In this document: positions 25,338-34,401 of the stretch, one piece after another
Layout: each line of letters begins with the position of its first letter
How positions within the stretch are numbered: position 1 is the first letter of the stretch
DNA from: JAPPHA01 sp965220985
Lineage (GTDB): Bacteria; Pseudomonadota; Alphaproteobacteria; Rhodobacterales; Rhodobacteraceae
DNA: 64,000 bases
Assembly: GCA_965220985.1 (NCBI GenBank)
Contig: OZ244854.1
Location: forward strand, 2,790,001-2,854,000
Direction: 5' to 3'
Program-made: the position numbers and the translations under genes
The notes under the pieces: model-generated
Seen by the model: the letters and a program-made list of their open reading frames with translations, nothing else
Told to the model about the DNA's origin: nothing
The model's database searches: none

Positions 25338-26348
25338 ATGGCCGGAGTGGAACTCAGAAACCTCTCGAAAACCTATGGTGATGTCGAGGTGCTGCACGAC
25401 ATCAACCTGACCATCGAAGATGGCGAGTTCGTTGTCTTCGTCGGGCCGTCCGGCTGCGGCAAGAGCACCCTCTTGCGCATGATCGCGGGTCTCGAGGAGA
25501 TCACGTCCGGAGACTGTCTCATCGGTGGCGAGCGCGCCAATGACCTGTCTCCCAAGAAACGCAACATCGCGATGGTGTTTCAGTCCTACGCGCTCTACCC
25601 GCAAATGACGGTGGCTGAGAACATGGGGTTTTCGCTCAGCCTGGAACGCCGACCCAAGGACGAGATCCGGCAGAAAGTCCAAATCGCCGCAGAGTCGCTG
25701 AAACTCGAAGCCTTGCTCGACCGAAAGCCCGGCCAGTTGTCGGGCGGCCAGAGACAGCGGGTCGCCATCGGCAGGGCCATCGTTCGCAACCCGCAGGTCT
25801 TCCTTCTCGACGAACCGCTGTCGAACCTCGATGCGGCTCTGAGGGCGGAAACTCGGGTCGAAATCAGCGAGTTGCACCAGCGCATGGACACCACGATGAT
25901 CTATGTCACCCACGATCAGGTCGAGGCGATGACCATGGCCGACAGTATCGTGGTGCTGAATGGCGGGGTCATCGAACAGGTCGGCAGCCCGATGGACCTC
26001 TACAACCACCCGGCCTCCGAGTTTGTCGCGGGCTTCATCGGCTCGCCGAAGATGAATTTCATCAAGGGACCGTTGGCGGAAGCGGCAGGTGCCGAGACCA
26101 TCGGGATTCGCCCCGAGCATTGCCTGGTCGATAATGCCGAAGGCTCGTGGACCGGTGTGGTGACCCTGGTCGAACGCTTGGGTCACGATACCATCCTCTA
26201 TGTCCGCGTTCCTCGGGCCGGTGTCCTGACCGTCAGTCTCGATGGCCAGCACGAGCAGCAGATTGGCGACACGATCCACCTGACGCCAAATGCGAAGTAT
26301 CTGCATAGATTCGATGCTCGAGGGCTGCCAATGGCACGTCCGGCCTAG
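25338..26348 (+). CDS. Sugar ABC transporter ATP-binding protein, UgpC/MsmX type
   Basis: 336 residues. Walker A GPSGCGKST near residue 36, Q-loop FQSYALYPQM, signature LSGGQRQR, Walker B VFLLDEPLSNLDAALR, switch VTHDQVEAM, then a TOBE-type regulatory domain from FIGSPKMNF. Energises the 21931-25056 importer. Confidence 0.93.
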   Translation: MAGVELRNLSKTYGDVEVLHDINLTIEDGEFVVFVGPSGCGKSTLLRMIAGLEEITSGDCLIGGERANDLSPKKRNIAMVFQSYALYPQMTVAENMGFSLSLERRPKDEIRQKVQIAAESLKLEALLDRKPGQLSGGQRQRVAIGRAIVRNPQVFLLDEPLSNLDAALRAETRVEISELHQRMDTTMIYVTHDQVEAMTMADSIVVLNGGVIEQVGSPMDLYNHPASEFVAGFIGSPKMNFIKGPLAEAAGAETIGIRPEHCLVDNAEGSWTGVVTLVERLGHDTILYVRVPRAGVLTVSLDGQHEQQIGDTIHLTPNAKYLHRFDARGLPMARPA

Positions 26349-26360
26349 GATTCTCTCACG

Positions 26361-27389
26361 GTGATCGGCGTCAGAAAGCGACCAACGGTCAAGGACGTGG
26401 CTCTGCATGCCGGAGTCTCGGTTGCGAGCGTGTCCCGTACCTTGTCCCGGCCAAGCGACGTGCGCCCCGAGACCAGGGACCGTGTTCACGAAGCCGTCCG
26501 CAAGATTGGCTATCGGATGAACCAGGCGGCGGCTGATCTTCGGACCGGACGCAGCAAGACATTGCTCGTGCTGGTCTCCGACATCACCAACGCGTTTTTT
26601 GCGGAATTTTTCAAGGGGATCGAGGAAGAGGCCCGTGAAAACGGCTATGTCTTGCTCATAGGCGACACGTCTGAGGCAGCGGAAAACGAGCGCGCCTTCT
26701 CGGACATGTTGCTGATGAACCAGGCCGGCGGCCTGATCCTGAACACGCCCGGCTTTCCTGGCGATCTCATGCCCGAGGGCGGCGATTCCAGGTACAGAGG
26801 TCCGCCGCTGGTGTCCTGCGGCGGGCACGGGAGCCTGTCGGTACCGGTCGTTCGGATCGACGATGCCTTGGGAGGCCGCCTCGCCGCGGCGCATGTCCTG
26901 GAATTGGGACACAGGCACATCATCCAGGTCAGCGGCCCGCGCGCGGCGAGTTCGTTCGACCTGCGCCACATAGGTTTCAACGAGGCCCTGGAATCCGCCG
27001 GGATTCCGGTTCGGACAGACCAGTTCCTGGAGGGGCGGCTTTCGACCGAGTTCGGGCTGCAGGCCGCTCGTGCAATTCTCGAACGCGACGCTCTTCCCAC
27101 CGCCATCTTCGTCCACAACGACGAAACGGCGGTCGGCCTGATGCACGGTCTGGCAAATGCAGGTGTCCGCATTCCTGAAGACATCACTGTCGTCGGCTAT
27201 GACGACATGCCCTATGCCGCCGTCTTCAATCCGGGCCTGACCACGGTGAGACTGCCTCGTCGCGAGTGGGGGCGTCTGGCATGCCGGAAACTGATCGCGT
27301 TGCTCTCTGGAGAGCCCGAGATCGAGGCCAGGACGATCATGCCGCCGGAGTTCATTCCACGAGCCAGTTCGGGTCCGGTCAGGGTCTGA
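26361..27389 (+). CDS. LacI-family transcriptional repressor
   Basis: 342 residues from GTG 26361. N-terminal HTH and hinge helix are clear: TVKDVALHAGVSVASVSRTLSRP (residues about 9-31), then IGYRMNQAAADLRTGRSK. The rest is a periplasmic-binding-protein-like effector domain (LLVLVSDITNAFFAEFFKGIEEEA; DITVVGYDDMPYAAVFNPGLTTVR). It sits within the sugar ABC operon and most probably represses it via the paired operators at 21863-21897, with the imported sugar or a derivative as inducer. Confidence 0.93.
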   Translation: MIGVRKRPTVKDVALHAGVSVASVSRTLSRPSDVRPETRDRVHEAVRKIGYRMNQAAADLRTGRSKTLLVLVSDITNAFFAEFFKGIEEEARENGYVLLIGDTSEAAENERAFSDMLLMNQAGGLILNTPGFPGDLMPEGGDSRYRGPPLVSCGGHGSLSVPVVRIDDALGGRLAAAHVLELGHRHIIQVSGPRAASSFDLRHIGFNEALESAGIPVRTDQFLEGRLSTEFGLQAARAILERDALPTAIFVHNDETAVGLMHGLANAGVRIPEDITVVGYDDMPYAAVFNPGLTTVRLPRREWGRLACRKLIALLSGEPEIEARTIMPPEFIPRASSGPVRV

Positions 27390-27426
27390 CGCGCCAGTGC
27401 CGATTCTGCACCGCACGGAGAAAGAC

Positions 27427-28212
27427 ATGAACGTGAGAACCGTCGTTTGGGGCGAGTACATCCACGAGCGAAAGAACAGGGTTGTGGCAGAACTCTACCC
27501 CGACGGAATTCACGCCTGCATAGCCGGAGCGCTGAACGAGGTGGACGGGATCACTGCCACGACCGCCACGCTGCAGGAGCCCGAGCATGGTCTGCCAGCC
27601 GAGCGGCTGGCCGAGACTGACGTGCTGGTCTGGTGGGGCCACGTCGCTCATGGCGAGGTGTCCGACGAGGTGGTCGACCGGATCGCCGATCATGTCTGGG
27701 GCGGCATGGGCCTGATCGCGCTGCACTCGTCGCATTTCTCGAAGATATTCAAGAAGCTGATGGGGACGCCTTGCAACCTCAAGTGGCGCGAGGCCGGGGA
27801 GCGGGAACGGATTTGGGTGACCTGCCCGAACCACCCGATCACCCGTGGGTTGCCCGAACATTTCGAGCTTGAGCACGAAGAGATGTACGGCGAACCCTTC
27901 GCGGTGCCGAATCCGCAGGACACCGTGTTCATCGGCTGGTTCCAGGGCGGCGAGGTGTTCCGCTCAGGTCTTACTTACCGACGGGGCGCGGGCAACATTT
28001 TCTTTTTCCAGCCGGGTCACGAGACCTGTCCGACCTTTTACGACCCCAATGTCCGCAAGGTGATCGCCAACGCGGTGACGTGGGCGGCCAATCCCGAGGC
28101 CCGAATTTCGGACGTGCACTCGGCACCGAACATCGTGGTTGGCGAAGCTTTGGAACTGATCGAGGAGCGTGGCCCGAAACTGCATGTCGACGGTGAAGAA
28201 GGCTTTCGCTGA
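27427..28212 (+). CDS. ThuA-family protein (trehalose utilisation type)
   Basis: 261 residues from ATG 27427. ThuA-like glutamine-amidotransferase fold: DVLVWWGHVAH near residue 60, LIALHSSHFSKIFKKLMG near 97, FFFQPGHETCPTFYDPNVRKVIANAV near the end. In Sinorhizobium, thuA and thuB with thuEFGK serve trehalose uptake and 3-keto conversion. This operon has the same set without ThuB, so the sugar may be trehalose, maltose, sucrose or a relative. Inference from context. Confidence 0.85.
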   Translation: MNVRTVVWGEYIHERKNRVVAELYPDGIHACIAGALNEVDGITATTATLQEPEHGLPAERLAETDVLVWWGHVAHGEVSDEVVDRIADHVWGGMGLIALHSSHFSKIFKKLMGTPCNLKWREAGERERIWVTCPNHPITRGLPEHFELEHEEMYGEPFAVPNPQDTVFIGWFQGGEVFRSGLTYRRGAGNIFFFQPGHETCPTFYDPNVRKVIANAVTWAANPEARISDVHSAPNIVVGEALELIEERGPKLHVDGEEGFR

Positions 28213-28390
28213 CGAATGTTCGCCCTGGACATGGGAAGTCAAGACGGCAAGAGGCAACGATGTCCATGTCTTGAAATGATCGATGGCGGAGCGGATGACT
28301 CAGGCGCCCAACTCTCTCTCGTGTCAGTGTTCGCGCCCGCGTGACTGATGCGAAACCATGCGCAATTCTGACGCCTTTTCGAAACTCGCC

Positions 28391-28711
28391 CTATTCGCCA
28401 AGGCCGAAATCTTCACGGAACCTGTCGATCTCGTGCATTCGCTCGTGCAGGATTGTCACGATACCGATGTCGCCGTTTGACAGATGACGCCAGTCGACGA
28501 AATGGTGCTTGTACTGGAAGAAGAAGCCCGCGACGTCGAACTCGGCCGGTACGGGTTTCGAGGCAACGCCGCGCGTGGCGATCTTGTCGAAGGCTTCAAA
28601 CAGGCCGGTGATGTATTTCTCGGCCTGACCTTCACCCCACCTGTCACGGGTGTAGTGGTAAATGTCGTCGATGCGAACGGACGCCCTTTCCTGGATCCGG
28701 ATGGCGGGCAC
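28391..28711 (-). CDS. ParE/RelE-family toxin
   Basis: 106 residues. RelE/ParE fold pattern: IRIQERASVRIDDIYHYTRDRWGEGQAEKYITGLFEAFDKIA, then FFFQYKHHFVDWR and ILHERMHEIDRFREDF. Such toxins poison gyrase or cleave mRNA. Coding begins 4 bases after the CopG-type antitoxin stop. ParE rather than RelE is favoured by the partner and length. Confidence 0.85.
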   Translation of the reverse strand: MPAIRIQERASVRIDDIYHYTRDRWGEGQAEKYITGLFEAFDKIATRGVASKPVPAEFDVAGFFFQYKHHFVDWRHLSNGDIGIVTILHERMHEIDRFREDFGLGE

Positions 28712-28715
28712 CGTC

Positions 28716-28970
28716 TCAAGCCTTATTCCGCGCGATCACCTCAACTGCGGTCAACGGCTGATAGGTCTCTTCCGGCGCCGCAAAAGCATGGGCCAGCTCG
28801 GCTTTCAGACGGTTGAAGGCTTCGGCCTCCGCACGCTCCTTGTCACGCCGGATCAGGTCTCGGACATATTCGCTGACGTTTTCATAGGATCCGCCACTGC
28901 CCACGTTAGCCGACACGAAATCGCTCAACGCTCCACCGAGGCGGACGGTCATCGTGGTCGTTCGGGACAT
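28716..28970 (-). CDS. ParD-type ribbon-helix-helix antitoxin
   Basis: 84 residues. N-terminal TMTVRLGGALSDFVSANVGSG followed by YENVSEYVRDLIRRD, the CopG/ParD DNA-binding fold; the C-terminal tail (about 30 residues) should bind the toxin. GAGAGAGGTG lies 7 bases before the ATG. Expected to repress its own promoter through the 17-bp palindrome at 29002-29018. Confidence 0.88.
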   Translation of the reverse strand: MSRTTTMTVRLGGALSDFVSANVGSGGSYENVSEYVRDLIRRDKERAEAEAFNRLKAELAHAFAAPEETYQPLTAVEVIARNKA

Positions 28971-29001
28971 AACGCTTCACCTCTCTCTCGGCAGTCGTAT
29001 T

Positions 29002-29018
29002 CAATATAACCAATATTG
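29002..29018 (-). promoter_or_regulatory. Palindromic operator CAATAT-N5-ATATTG upstream of parDE
   Basis: Perfect 6-bp inverted repeat with a 5-base centre, AT-rich, 32 bases upstream of the ParD start, overlapping the likely promoter. This fits ParD autoregulation. Confidence 0.55.
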
Positions 29019-29064
29019 CACACATCACATGCTTCAGCCATCCACCCTGCGCGCGCAGTGAATT

Positions 29065-29130
29065 GCGTTCAAGTGTCGCCGGAATGGTGTTCAAGTGTTG
29101 TCGGAATTGTGTTCAAGTAAATCGGTATTA
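29065..29130. repeat. Three tandem copies of a 22-23 bp GTTCAAGTGTYGYCGGAAT-like repeat
   Basis: Copies begin near 29065, 29087 and 29110. The first two share GTTCAAGTGT(C/T)G(C/T)CGGAAT; the third keeps GTGTTCAAGT and CGG. Tandem repeats of this size are found at the ends of IS21-family elements, where transposase binds. No second end or istA/istB gene is present, so it is probably an IS terminus relic. Confidence 0.55.
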
Positions 29131-29321
29131 GCACCAATCTCGGCGGCTATCGCGGGCGCAAGCACGACGCCGTTCCCGGCCAACAGATCATGTGGTGGGG
29201 TTTCGACACGCTGTCAAAGGCCACGCTGGGCCATCAAATCGCGATCGAGGCGTTCGAAATCGACGTCGGCGAGGCCGGAGACAAGCCCCTTGGTCCAGCG
29301 CGACTTATGGCTACTCGGTAG
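29121..29321 (+). pseudogene. IS4-type transposase C-terminal remnant
   Basis: Open frame without a start, following the tandem repeat. It reads LGGYRGRKHDAVPGQQIMWW then GFDTLSKATLGHQIA, ending in TAG. This resembles the C-terminal tail of IS4/Tn5-like transposases (LGGYLxRKxDxPPGxxxxWRGxxRL). Only ~65 residues remain. Confidence 0.6.
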
Positions 29322-29510
29322 TCCTAGGCCCGTCCCTCGGATTCGAAACGTATTTTGCTATCGGTTGCACTTTCGAAAAGGACGCTATTTTTGAGGCGCC
29401 CTTCTGAAGGCCTAGGGCGGTCGATTAGAGACAAATGCGGTTCAGAGACCGATCTTGACCGTCCTTGCAGTCTCCGAAGGGCGGTCGCCATAACTAAACC
29501 CCTTTGAAAC

Positions 29511-29539
29511 CAAAAGAAAAAAGGGCCCAGTGAGGGCCC
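29511..29539 (-). terminator. Intrinsic terminator of tRNA-Ser
   Basis: On the minus strand GGGCCC-N5-GGGCCC (29523-29539) is followed by a T-rich run (29511-29522). It lies 25 bases past the tRNA 3' end. Confidence 0.75.
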
Positions 29540-29563
29540 GTCATCGGTTTCGGTGAGTGTAGG

Positions 29564-29655
29564 TGGCGGAGACGAAGGGATTCGAACCCTCGAGACGGGA
29601 CAAACCGTCTACTCCCTTAGCAGGGGAGCGCCTTCAACCACTCGGCCACGTCTCC
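29564..29655 (-). tRNA. tRNA-Ser (anticodon GCU)
   Basis: Minus strand, 92 bases including an encoded CCA. Acceptor stem GGAGACG/CGTCTCC is perfect. The anticodon loop CTGCTAA carries GCU, the long variable arm typical of serine tRNAs is present (TAGACGGTTTGTCCCGTCTC), and the T-loop GGTTCGAATCC is canonical. Confidence 0.97.
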
Positions 29656-29940
29656 ACCGGTTGCAATAGCGAACCGGTGCCACGGTGTGCAAGACCAGAA
29701 TCGATGCAAGGCGGAATTGGCGGTCAAGCCAACGCTGAAACGGACTGTCCGTCACGTCATGCCAACGCCTGAGCCCGTCAGAACAGTTGATGTTCCACGC
29801 CTGAAGAATTCGATGGTATTGTATTGTTGGACGTTGCTGTCGACTTGGCGGAGAACGGAGACGAGAAAGCCGGAACAGGCGTCAATTGCCGCCAGTTCCG
29901 GCTCGCTCGTTCTTTCTGGAATGCCCCTGTCTTGCGACGG

Positions 29941-31722
29941 TCAGACTGCCCCGACCTGTGGGCGCATGTCTGCGGCAGCGATGCCCGCAACCGCGACAGG
30001 CCTCTTCATCGCGTCGCGCCGGAACGGCTCGCCGAGTTCCTGGTTGAGCACGACCTCGATGAAGGTGGTCTGACCGTCCTTCATCTGCGCCTTGACGGCC
30101 GCATCGAGCGCGTCGGTCAAGTCCGACATCGTCGTGACCTGAACGCCTTTCATTCCGCAAGCATTGGCGATGGCCGCATAGGAGACGCCGAGGTCGAGTT
30201 CGGTTCCGACGAAATTGTCGTCAAACCAGAGCGTCGTGTTGCGCTTTTCGGCACCCCATTGGTAGTTCCTGAAAATGATCATCGTGATCGGAGGCCATTC
30301 CCCGCGACCGCAGGCCGTCATTTCGTTCATTGAAATGCCGAAAGCTCCGTCACCGGCAAACCCGACCACAGGCGTGTCGGGACATCCAATCTTCGCGCCC
30401 ATGATTGCCGGGAAACCGTAACCGCAGGGACCGAACAGCCCGGGGGCGAGGTATTTTCGGCCCTTTTCGAAGGTCGGATAGGCATTGCCGATCGCGCAGT
30501 TGTTTCCGATGTCGGACGATATGATCGCGTCTCTTGGCAACGACGCCTGGATGGCACGCCACGCCATTCGCGGCGACATGTGCTCCGGTTGACGCGCCCG
30601 AACCCTCTCGTTCCAACTCGTGCCTGGATCGTCATCTTCATGATCCATCGACGTGAGTTCCTGTGCCCAGGCAGACTTGGTCTTGGCGATCGTGGCGAGG
30701 CGAGCGTCGCGATCGGCCTCTCCGGCATCGTCCGGCAGTCGGTCGAGAATGGACTGGGCAACGCTGCGCGCGTCACCGATGATCCCGACCGACACAGGCT
30801 TCGTCAGACCGATTCGATCAGGATTGATGTCGACCTGGATGATTGACGCGTCCTTTGGCCAGTAGTCGATGCCGTAGCCGGGCAGGGTCGAGAACGGGTT
30901 CAATCGTGTTCCCAACGCCAGAATGACATCGGCTTTCGAGATCAGCTGCATGCCGGCCTTGGAACCGTTGTAGCCAAGTGGTCCGGCAAAGAGCGGATGC
31001 GAACCCGGGAAGGCGTCGTTGTGCTGGTATCCGCAGCACACCGGCGCGCCGAGACGCTCCGCGAGTTCTGCAGTCGTCGAAATGGCGTCTGCGAGAACGA
31101 CGCCGGCACCGTTCAGGATGACCGGAAACTTCGCCTGGGCGAGGAGTTCTGTCGCCCTCGCCAGAGCGTCTTCGCCGCCCGTCGGTCTCTCGAAATCCAC
31201 GACCTTGGGCAGTTCGATGTCGACAACCTGGGTCCAGTAGTCGCGCGGGATGTTGATCTGGGCCGGAGCCGACATCCGTTTTGCTTGCATGATCACGCGA
31301 TTGAGAACTTCGGCCATTCGCGACGGGTCCCGCACCTCTTCCTGGTACGCGACCATGTCCTCGAACAGTGCCATCTGCTCGACTTCCTGGAATCCGCCCT
31401 GACCCATGGTCTTGTTGGCGGCCTGCGGGGTCACGAGCAGCAGCGGCGTGTGGTTCCAGTACGCCGTCTTGACCGGAGTCACGAAATTGGTGACGCCGGG
31501 GCCGTTCTGCGCGACCATCATGGACATCTTTCCGGTCGCCCTGGTGTATCCGTCGGCCATCATCCCGGCGTTGCATTCATGGGCTGCATCCCAGAAGGTG
31601 ATGCCGGCGGCCGGGAACAGGTCCGAGATCGGCATCATCGCTGATCCGATGATACCGAATGCGTGCTCGATTCCATGCATCTGGAGAACCTTGATGAAGG
31701 CCTCTTCAGTTGTCATCTTCAT
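29941..31722 (-). CDS. xsc: Sulfoacetaldehyde acetyltransferase
   Basis: 593 residues, the family's usual length. TPP enzyme with the Xsc-specific N-terminus MTTEEAFIKVLQMHGIEHAFGIIGSAMMPISDLFPAAGI, the TPP motif GDGAFGISMNEMTAC near residue 460, and NYQWGAEKRNTTLWFDDNFVGTEL near 488. Converts sulfoacetaldehyde and phosphate to acetyl phosphate and sulfite, the key desulfonation step in taurine, isethionate and related C2-sulfonate use. Stands alone: no pta, tauR or taurine dehydrogenase next to it. The TauABC-like importer at 7.4-10.9 kb could feed the same pathway, but that is speculation. Confidence 0.94.
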   Translation of the reverse strand: MKMTTEEAFIKVLQMHGIEHAFGIIGSAMMPISDLFPAAGITFWDAAHECNAGMMADGYTRATGKMSMMVAQNGPGVTNFVTPVKTAYWNHTPLLLVTPQAANKTMGQGGFQEVEQMALFEDMVAYQEEVRDPSRMAEVLNRVIMQAKRMSAPAQINIPRDYWTQVVDIELPKVVDFERPTGGEDALARATELLAQAKFPVILNGAGVVLADAISTTAELAERLGAPVCCGYQHNDAFPGSHPLFAGPLGYNGSKAGMQLISKADVILALGTRLNPFSTLPGYGIDYWPKDASIIQVDINPDRIGLTKPVSVGIIGDARSVAQSILDRLPDDAGEADRDARLATIAKTKSAWAQELTSMDHEDDDPGTSWNERVRARQPEHMSPRMAWRAIQASLPRDAIISSDIGNNCAIGNAYPTFEKGRKYLAPGLFGPCGYGFPAIMGAKIGCPDTPVVGFAGDGAFGISMNEMTACGRGEWPPITMIIFRNYQWGAEKRNTTLWFDDNFVGTELDLGVSYAAIANACGMKGVQVTTMSDLTDALDAAVKAQMKDGQTTFIEVVLNQELGEPFRRDAMKRPVAVAGIAAADMRPQVGAV

Positions 31723-32202
31723 TGGTCTGTCGCCTCTTCGTGTCTGCGATTGTTATGCGTTTCCGTGCAAAAGCGATCAGCCGCCCGGGAGCGGTGATCA
31801 GAATTCCTTGGGTTGTTGGCGCCACTGGTGATCGACGGAGTTCGTTGATGACCCCAGCGGCCTGCCGTTCATAAGTATATGGCGTGTTTCACGCTGTAGC
31901 ACCAGACCACCTGCGCAATGTATCCAGACACTTCCAAATGCAGGAAACGGCCTTCCGGAAAGACTCATCGGGTTCAGCGCACTGCAAGATTCCAGGCGCG
32001 CGCACTTGGCCGGCCGACACTGCTTTTTTTGACGACGGCAGTTGTCGTCCTTGGTCCGCCTGCAAGGCTTGTGCTCTGGGACATGGCGGGATTTCGCAGG
32101 CCGCCGAGGCGACAGGCACGGGACGATCCGGCTTGAATCGGCTACATTCAGATACGCCGCCGGTGACGGCATTGATGAACATTCGCCCGAAAAACTCAAC
32201 GA
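31723..32202. other. 480-base stretch without a recognised gene
   Basis: Between xsc and the metallo-beta-lactamase-fold gene. Several short open frames exist on both strands, but none has a convincing ribosome binding site or family resemblance. It should hold the xsc promoter; I could not place one. Confidence 0.5.
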
Positions 32203-32886
32203 TTACCGTGGATTGAGAACCAGTGCCCTGGTGGTTTCCGGGAGAGCGTCGGCCTCGATGCTTGCCGTGCTGCCGTCTGCGACATCGACCAGTTCTGTCG
32301 GGAAAAACTTCATGAATTCGTCGATCGTGAACATGTCCTGCGGAATGTACTCTGGAGTTCGGTAGTGCATCGGTATGACCAGCCGCGGGGCCACGTGCCC
32401 GATCACCCGCATCAGTTCCTTGAGCGAGATGACCGGAAACCCGCCCGCGTGACCAAGCAGCACGTCCACGCCTTCGAAGAACGCCAACTGGTCGTCATTG
32501 AAGTCGTTTCCCATGTCTCCCATGTGGCCGATGTCGAAACCGTCGATCGAAAATCGGTACATGGCGTTCTGGTCGGGGTGTCCGCTCGGATGATCGTCAT
32601 GCTCCATGGCCTCGATCGAGGAGAACTCGATACCGTGGGACGTCACGGTCGCGCCATCGAGAGCAACCTCCAGCGCGTCGATGACGTCGGCCCCGGGTTT
32701 CTTGGGAACCAGGTGGTCATTGTCGTGAAAATCGTCGTTGCTGCTCGACTTGATCACGACGTCAGCGGGATCTGGGAACGGCTTGAACCCCGTTTTCTCG
32801 GGGTCGTACGGGTCGGTGACGATCAGCAGTCCCGATGAAGACCTGATCCCGAAACTCGCCTGACCGTACCAGGTCAACTCAGCCAT
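32203..32886 (-). CDS. Metallo-beta-lactamase-fold hydrolase, UlaG/UPF0173-like
   Basis: 227 residues. The N-terminus LTWYGQASFGIRSSSGLLIVTDPYDPEKTGF is typical of UlaG-like proteins. Unusually, the canonical HxHxDH motif is replaced by SSSNDDFHDNDHL; later ligands are present in DIGHMGDMGN, LLGHAGGF and IPMHYRTPEY. These enzymes hydrolyse lactones, phosphodiesters or other esters with zinc or manganese. Convergent/downstream of xsc on the same strand; function unknown. Confidence 0.8.
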   Translation of the reverse strand: MAELTWYGQASFGIRSSSGLLIVTDPYDPEKTGFKPFPDPADVVIKSSSNDDFHDNDHLVPKKPGADVIDALEVALDGATVTSHGIEFSSIEAMEHDDHPSGHPDQNAMYRFSIDGFDIGHMGDMGNDFNDDQLAFFEGVDVLLGHAGGFPVISLKELMRVIGHVAPRLVIPMHYRTPEYIPQDMFTIDEFMKFFPTELVDVADGSTASIEADALPETTRALVLNPR

Positions 32887-33194
32887 CGCTCCGCCTCCGT
32901 CGTCTGTTTGCGGTGACCGTCAAGGTGACCGGCAACCGCGAACGCTGTGTTCTGTCATCGTACTCAATCCCCGTCAGGTCGATTTGTCAAACCGGATCTG
33001 TCGCCTCATCACAGGAGCACGCGCTCGCCCCATGAACGGTGCGCCTGCGTTCGACTGTTGTGCCGCGGTCCGACCACAAGGAGAAGCGACATGCGGCAGT
33101 CAACTTTCTCTCCGCAAAGGACTCGGTTCGGAATGGACAACCATTGTCGAGGCACAATTCGTTCATGACGAGCCTGCAGTCCCGCACGACGGAG
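32887..33194. other. 308-base stretch without a recognised gene
   Basis: Intergenic between the metallo-hydrolase start and the end of serB. No hairpin with a U-run, no credible small gene. Confidence 0.5.
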
Positions 33195-34079
33195 TCATGA
33201 GAACACGAATTCGTCGTGCCGATATCCCTGCAGATACAGCAACCCGCTGAGGTCGACATGATCAAGAACATGATCGCTGCGGGCCGCGACGGCCGGCTTG
33301 GAATGGTGAGCGACTCCGAGCCCTGCCAAGTGCAGCATGTCCAGATCATTCGCGCCGTCACCGACCGCCAGTGCGTCCTGAACGCCGATTCCCAGTTTCT
33401 CCGACATCTCCACGAGGAGCTTGGCCTTTGCGTCTCGACCCAGGAGCGGCGTTCCAACCTCGCCGGTCAGCATGCCGTCCTTCTTGAGCAAGCGGTTCGC
33501 TCTGAATTCGTCAAATCCCAAACGCTGGGCAACGACGCTCGTGAAGTCTTCGAAACCGCCCGAAACGAGGACGCAGTGGGCTCCATGCGTCTTCATGGTT
33601 GCCACGAGTTCACGCCCTCCGGGCGCCAGCGTGATCCGGTCCCGAATGACCTGATCGATCACCGACAAGTCCAGTCCCGCCAGCAGGCCGACCCTTTCGC
33701 GAACGGCTTGCTCGAAATCAAGTTCGCCATTCATCGCAAGGGCGGTGATTCTGCTGACCTCTTCCCCGAAGCCAACCAGGTCGGCGAGTTCATCGAGGCT
33801 TTCCTGGAGAATCATCGTGCTGTCCATGTCGGCAAACAGCAGGGCCTTTTTTCTGTTGCGTTGCGGCACGACGCAAAAGTCCACCTGAGGCTCGCGAAGT
33901 GTCTCGCGGATTTCGCCAATCACCTCGGTGCCGGGCGGTTCATCAAGCGGGAATTCGCAGGCGGTCGCTTCTGCCAACCATGTCTTGTCGCCGCCGCCAA
34001 TGGCGTCGCGGACGGTGTCGACCGTTTCGTCTGTCAAACGGGTCAACTGCGGATTCGACATCACGACGGCGACATGCAT
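33195..34079 (-). CDS. serB: Phosphoserine phosphatase
   Basis: 294 residues from ATG 34079, preceded by GAGGAGGTT. An ACT-like N-terminal region is followed by the HAD core: nucleophile motif FADMDSTMI (residues 83-90), then VLVSGGFEDFTSVVA, and GDGANDLDML. Dephosphorylates O-phosphoserine in the last step of serine biosynthesis. Divergent from serC-serA, so the complete three-enzyme pathway is encoded here. Confidence 0.94.
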   Translation of the reverse strand: MHVAVVMSNPQLTRLTDETVDTVRDAIGGGDKTWLAEATACEFPLDEPPGTEVIGEIRETLREPQVDFCVVPQRNRKKALLFADMDSTMILQESLDELADLVGFGEEVSRITALAMNGELDFEQAVRERVGLLAGLDLSVIDQVIRDRITLAPGGRELVATMKTHGAHCVLVSGGFEDFTSVVAQRLGFDEFRANRLLKKDGMLTGEVGTPLLGRDAKAKLLVEMSEKLGIGVQDALAVGDGANDLDMLHLAGLGVAHHSKPAVAARSDHVLDHVDLSGLLYLQGYRHDEFVFS

Positions 34080-34357
34080 TGGCAACCTCCTCTCGGACAG
34101 GACTGTTCTGTCTGCCCGCCTCGCCGCTGAAGTCGCAAGCAGAACGCTCTGGGTCAAGCCTCGAAGGGTCTCGCGAATGTGGCATCCTTGCCTCGAACCG
34201 CTGAAGTCGCCGAAGTCTGCGCTCAGAAGCGATTGCAATTCCGTATCGGCGCTTTTCTCGGCTTCGCAGGGCTGTCAGCCATTGATCGCTGCAACGTGCC
34301 CGACGCATTCGCGCAATCGGAGCTTGAGAATTTGTCGCTTGTTCGCTATTCGCCCCG

Positions 34358-34401
34358 GCGGGCCACCCCTCCCCAACGAGGGGCGTAAACCTGCGAGGGT
34401 G
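34358..34401 (+). promoter_or_regulatory. Candidate serC leader RNA
   Basis: Immediately upstream of serC, stem GCGGG (34358-34362) pairs with CCTGC (34390-34394), enclosing a hairpin CCCCTC/GAGGGG (34366-34371 with 34378-34383). CACCCCTC (34364-34371) can instead pair with the serC ribosome binding site GAGGGTG (34395-34401). Known alphaproteobacterial serC leaders also end in a stem that overlaps the serC ribosome binding site. Location and mutually exclusive pairing fit that class; exact consensus was not checked. Confidence 0.6.

Noticed and set aside
24774..27461. Very long (895-codon) open frame on the minus strand
   Set aside because: It lies antisense to the second permease, small gene, ATPase and LacI genes, all of which have clear motifs. 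The antisense protein resembles nothing; GC-rich codon bias keeps the frame open.
29339..29347. GGATTCGAA matching the tRNA-Ser T-loop as an attachment-site relic
   Set aside because: Only nine bases, common to many tRNAs, and not extended into the acceptor stem; too weak for an att site.
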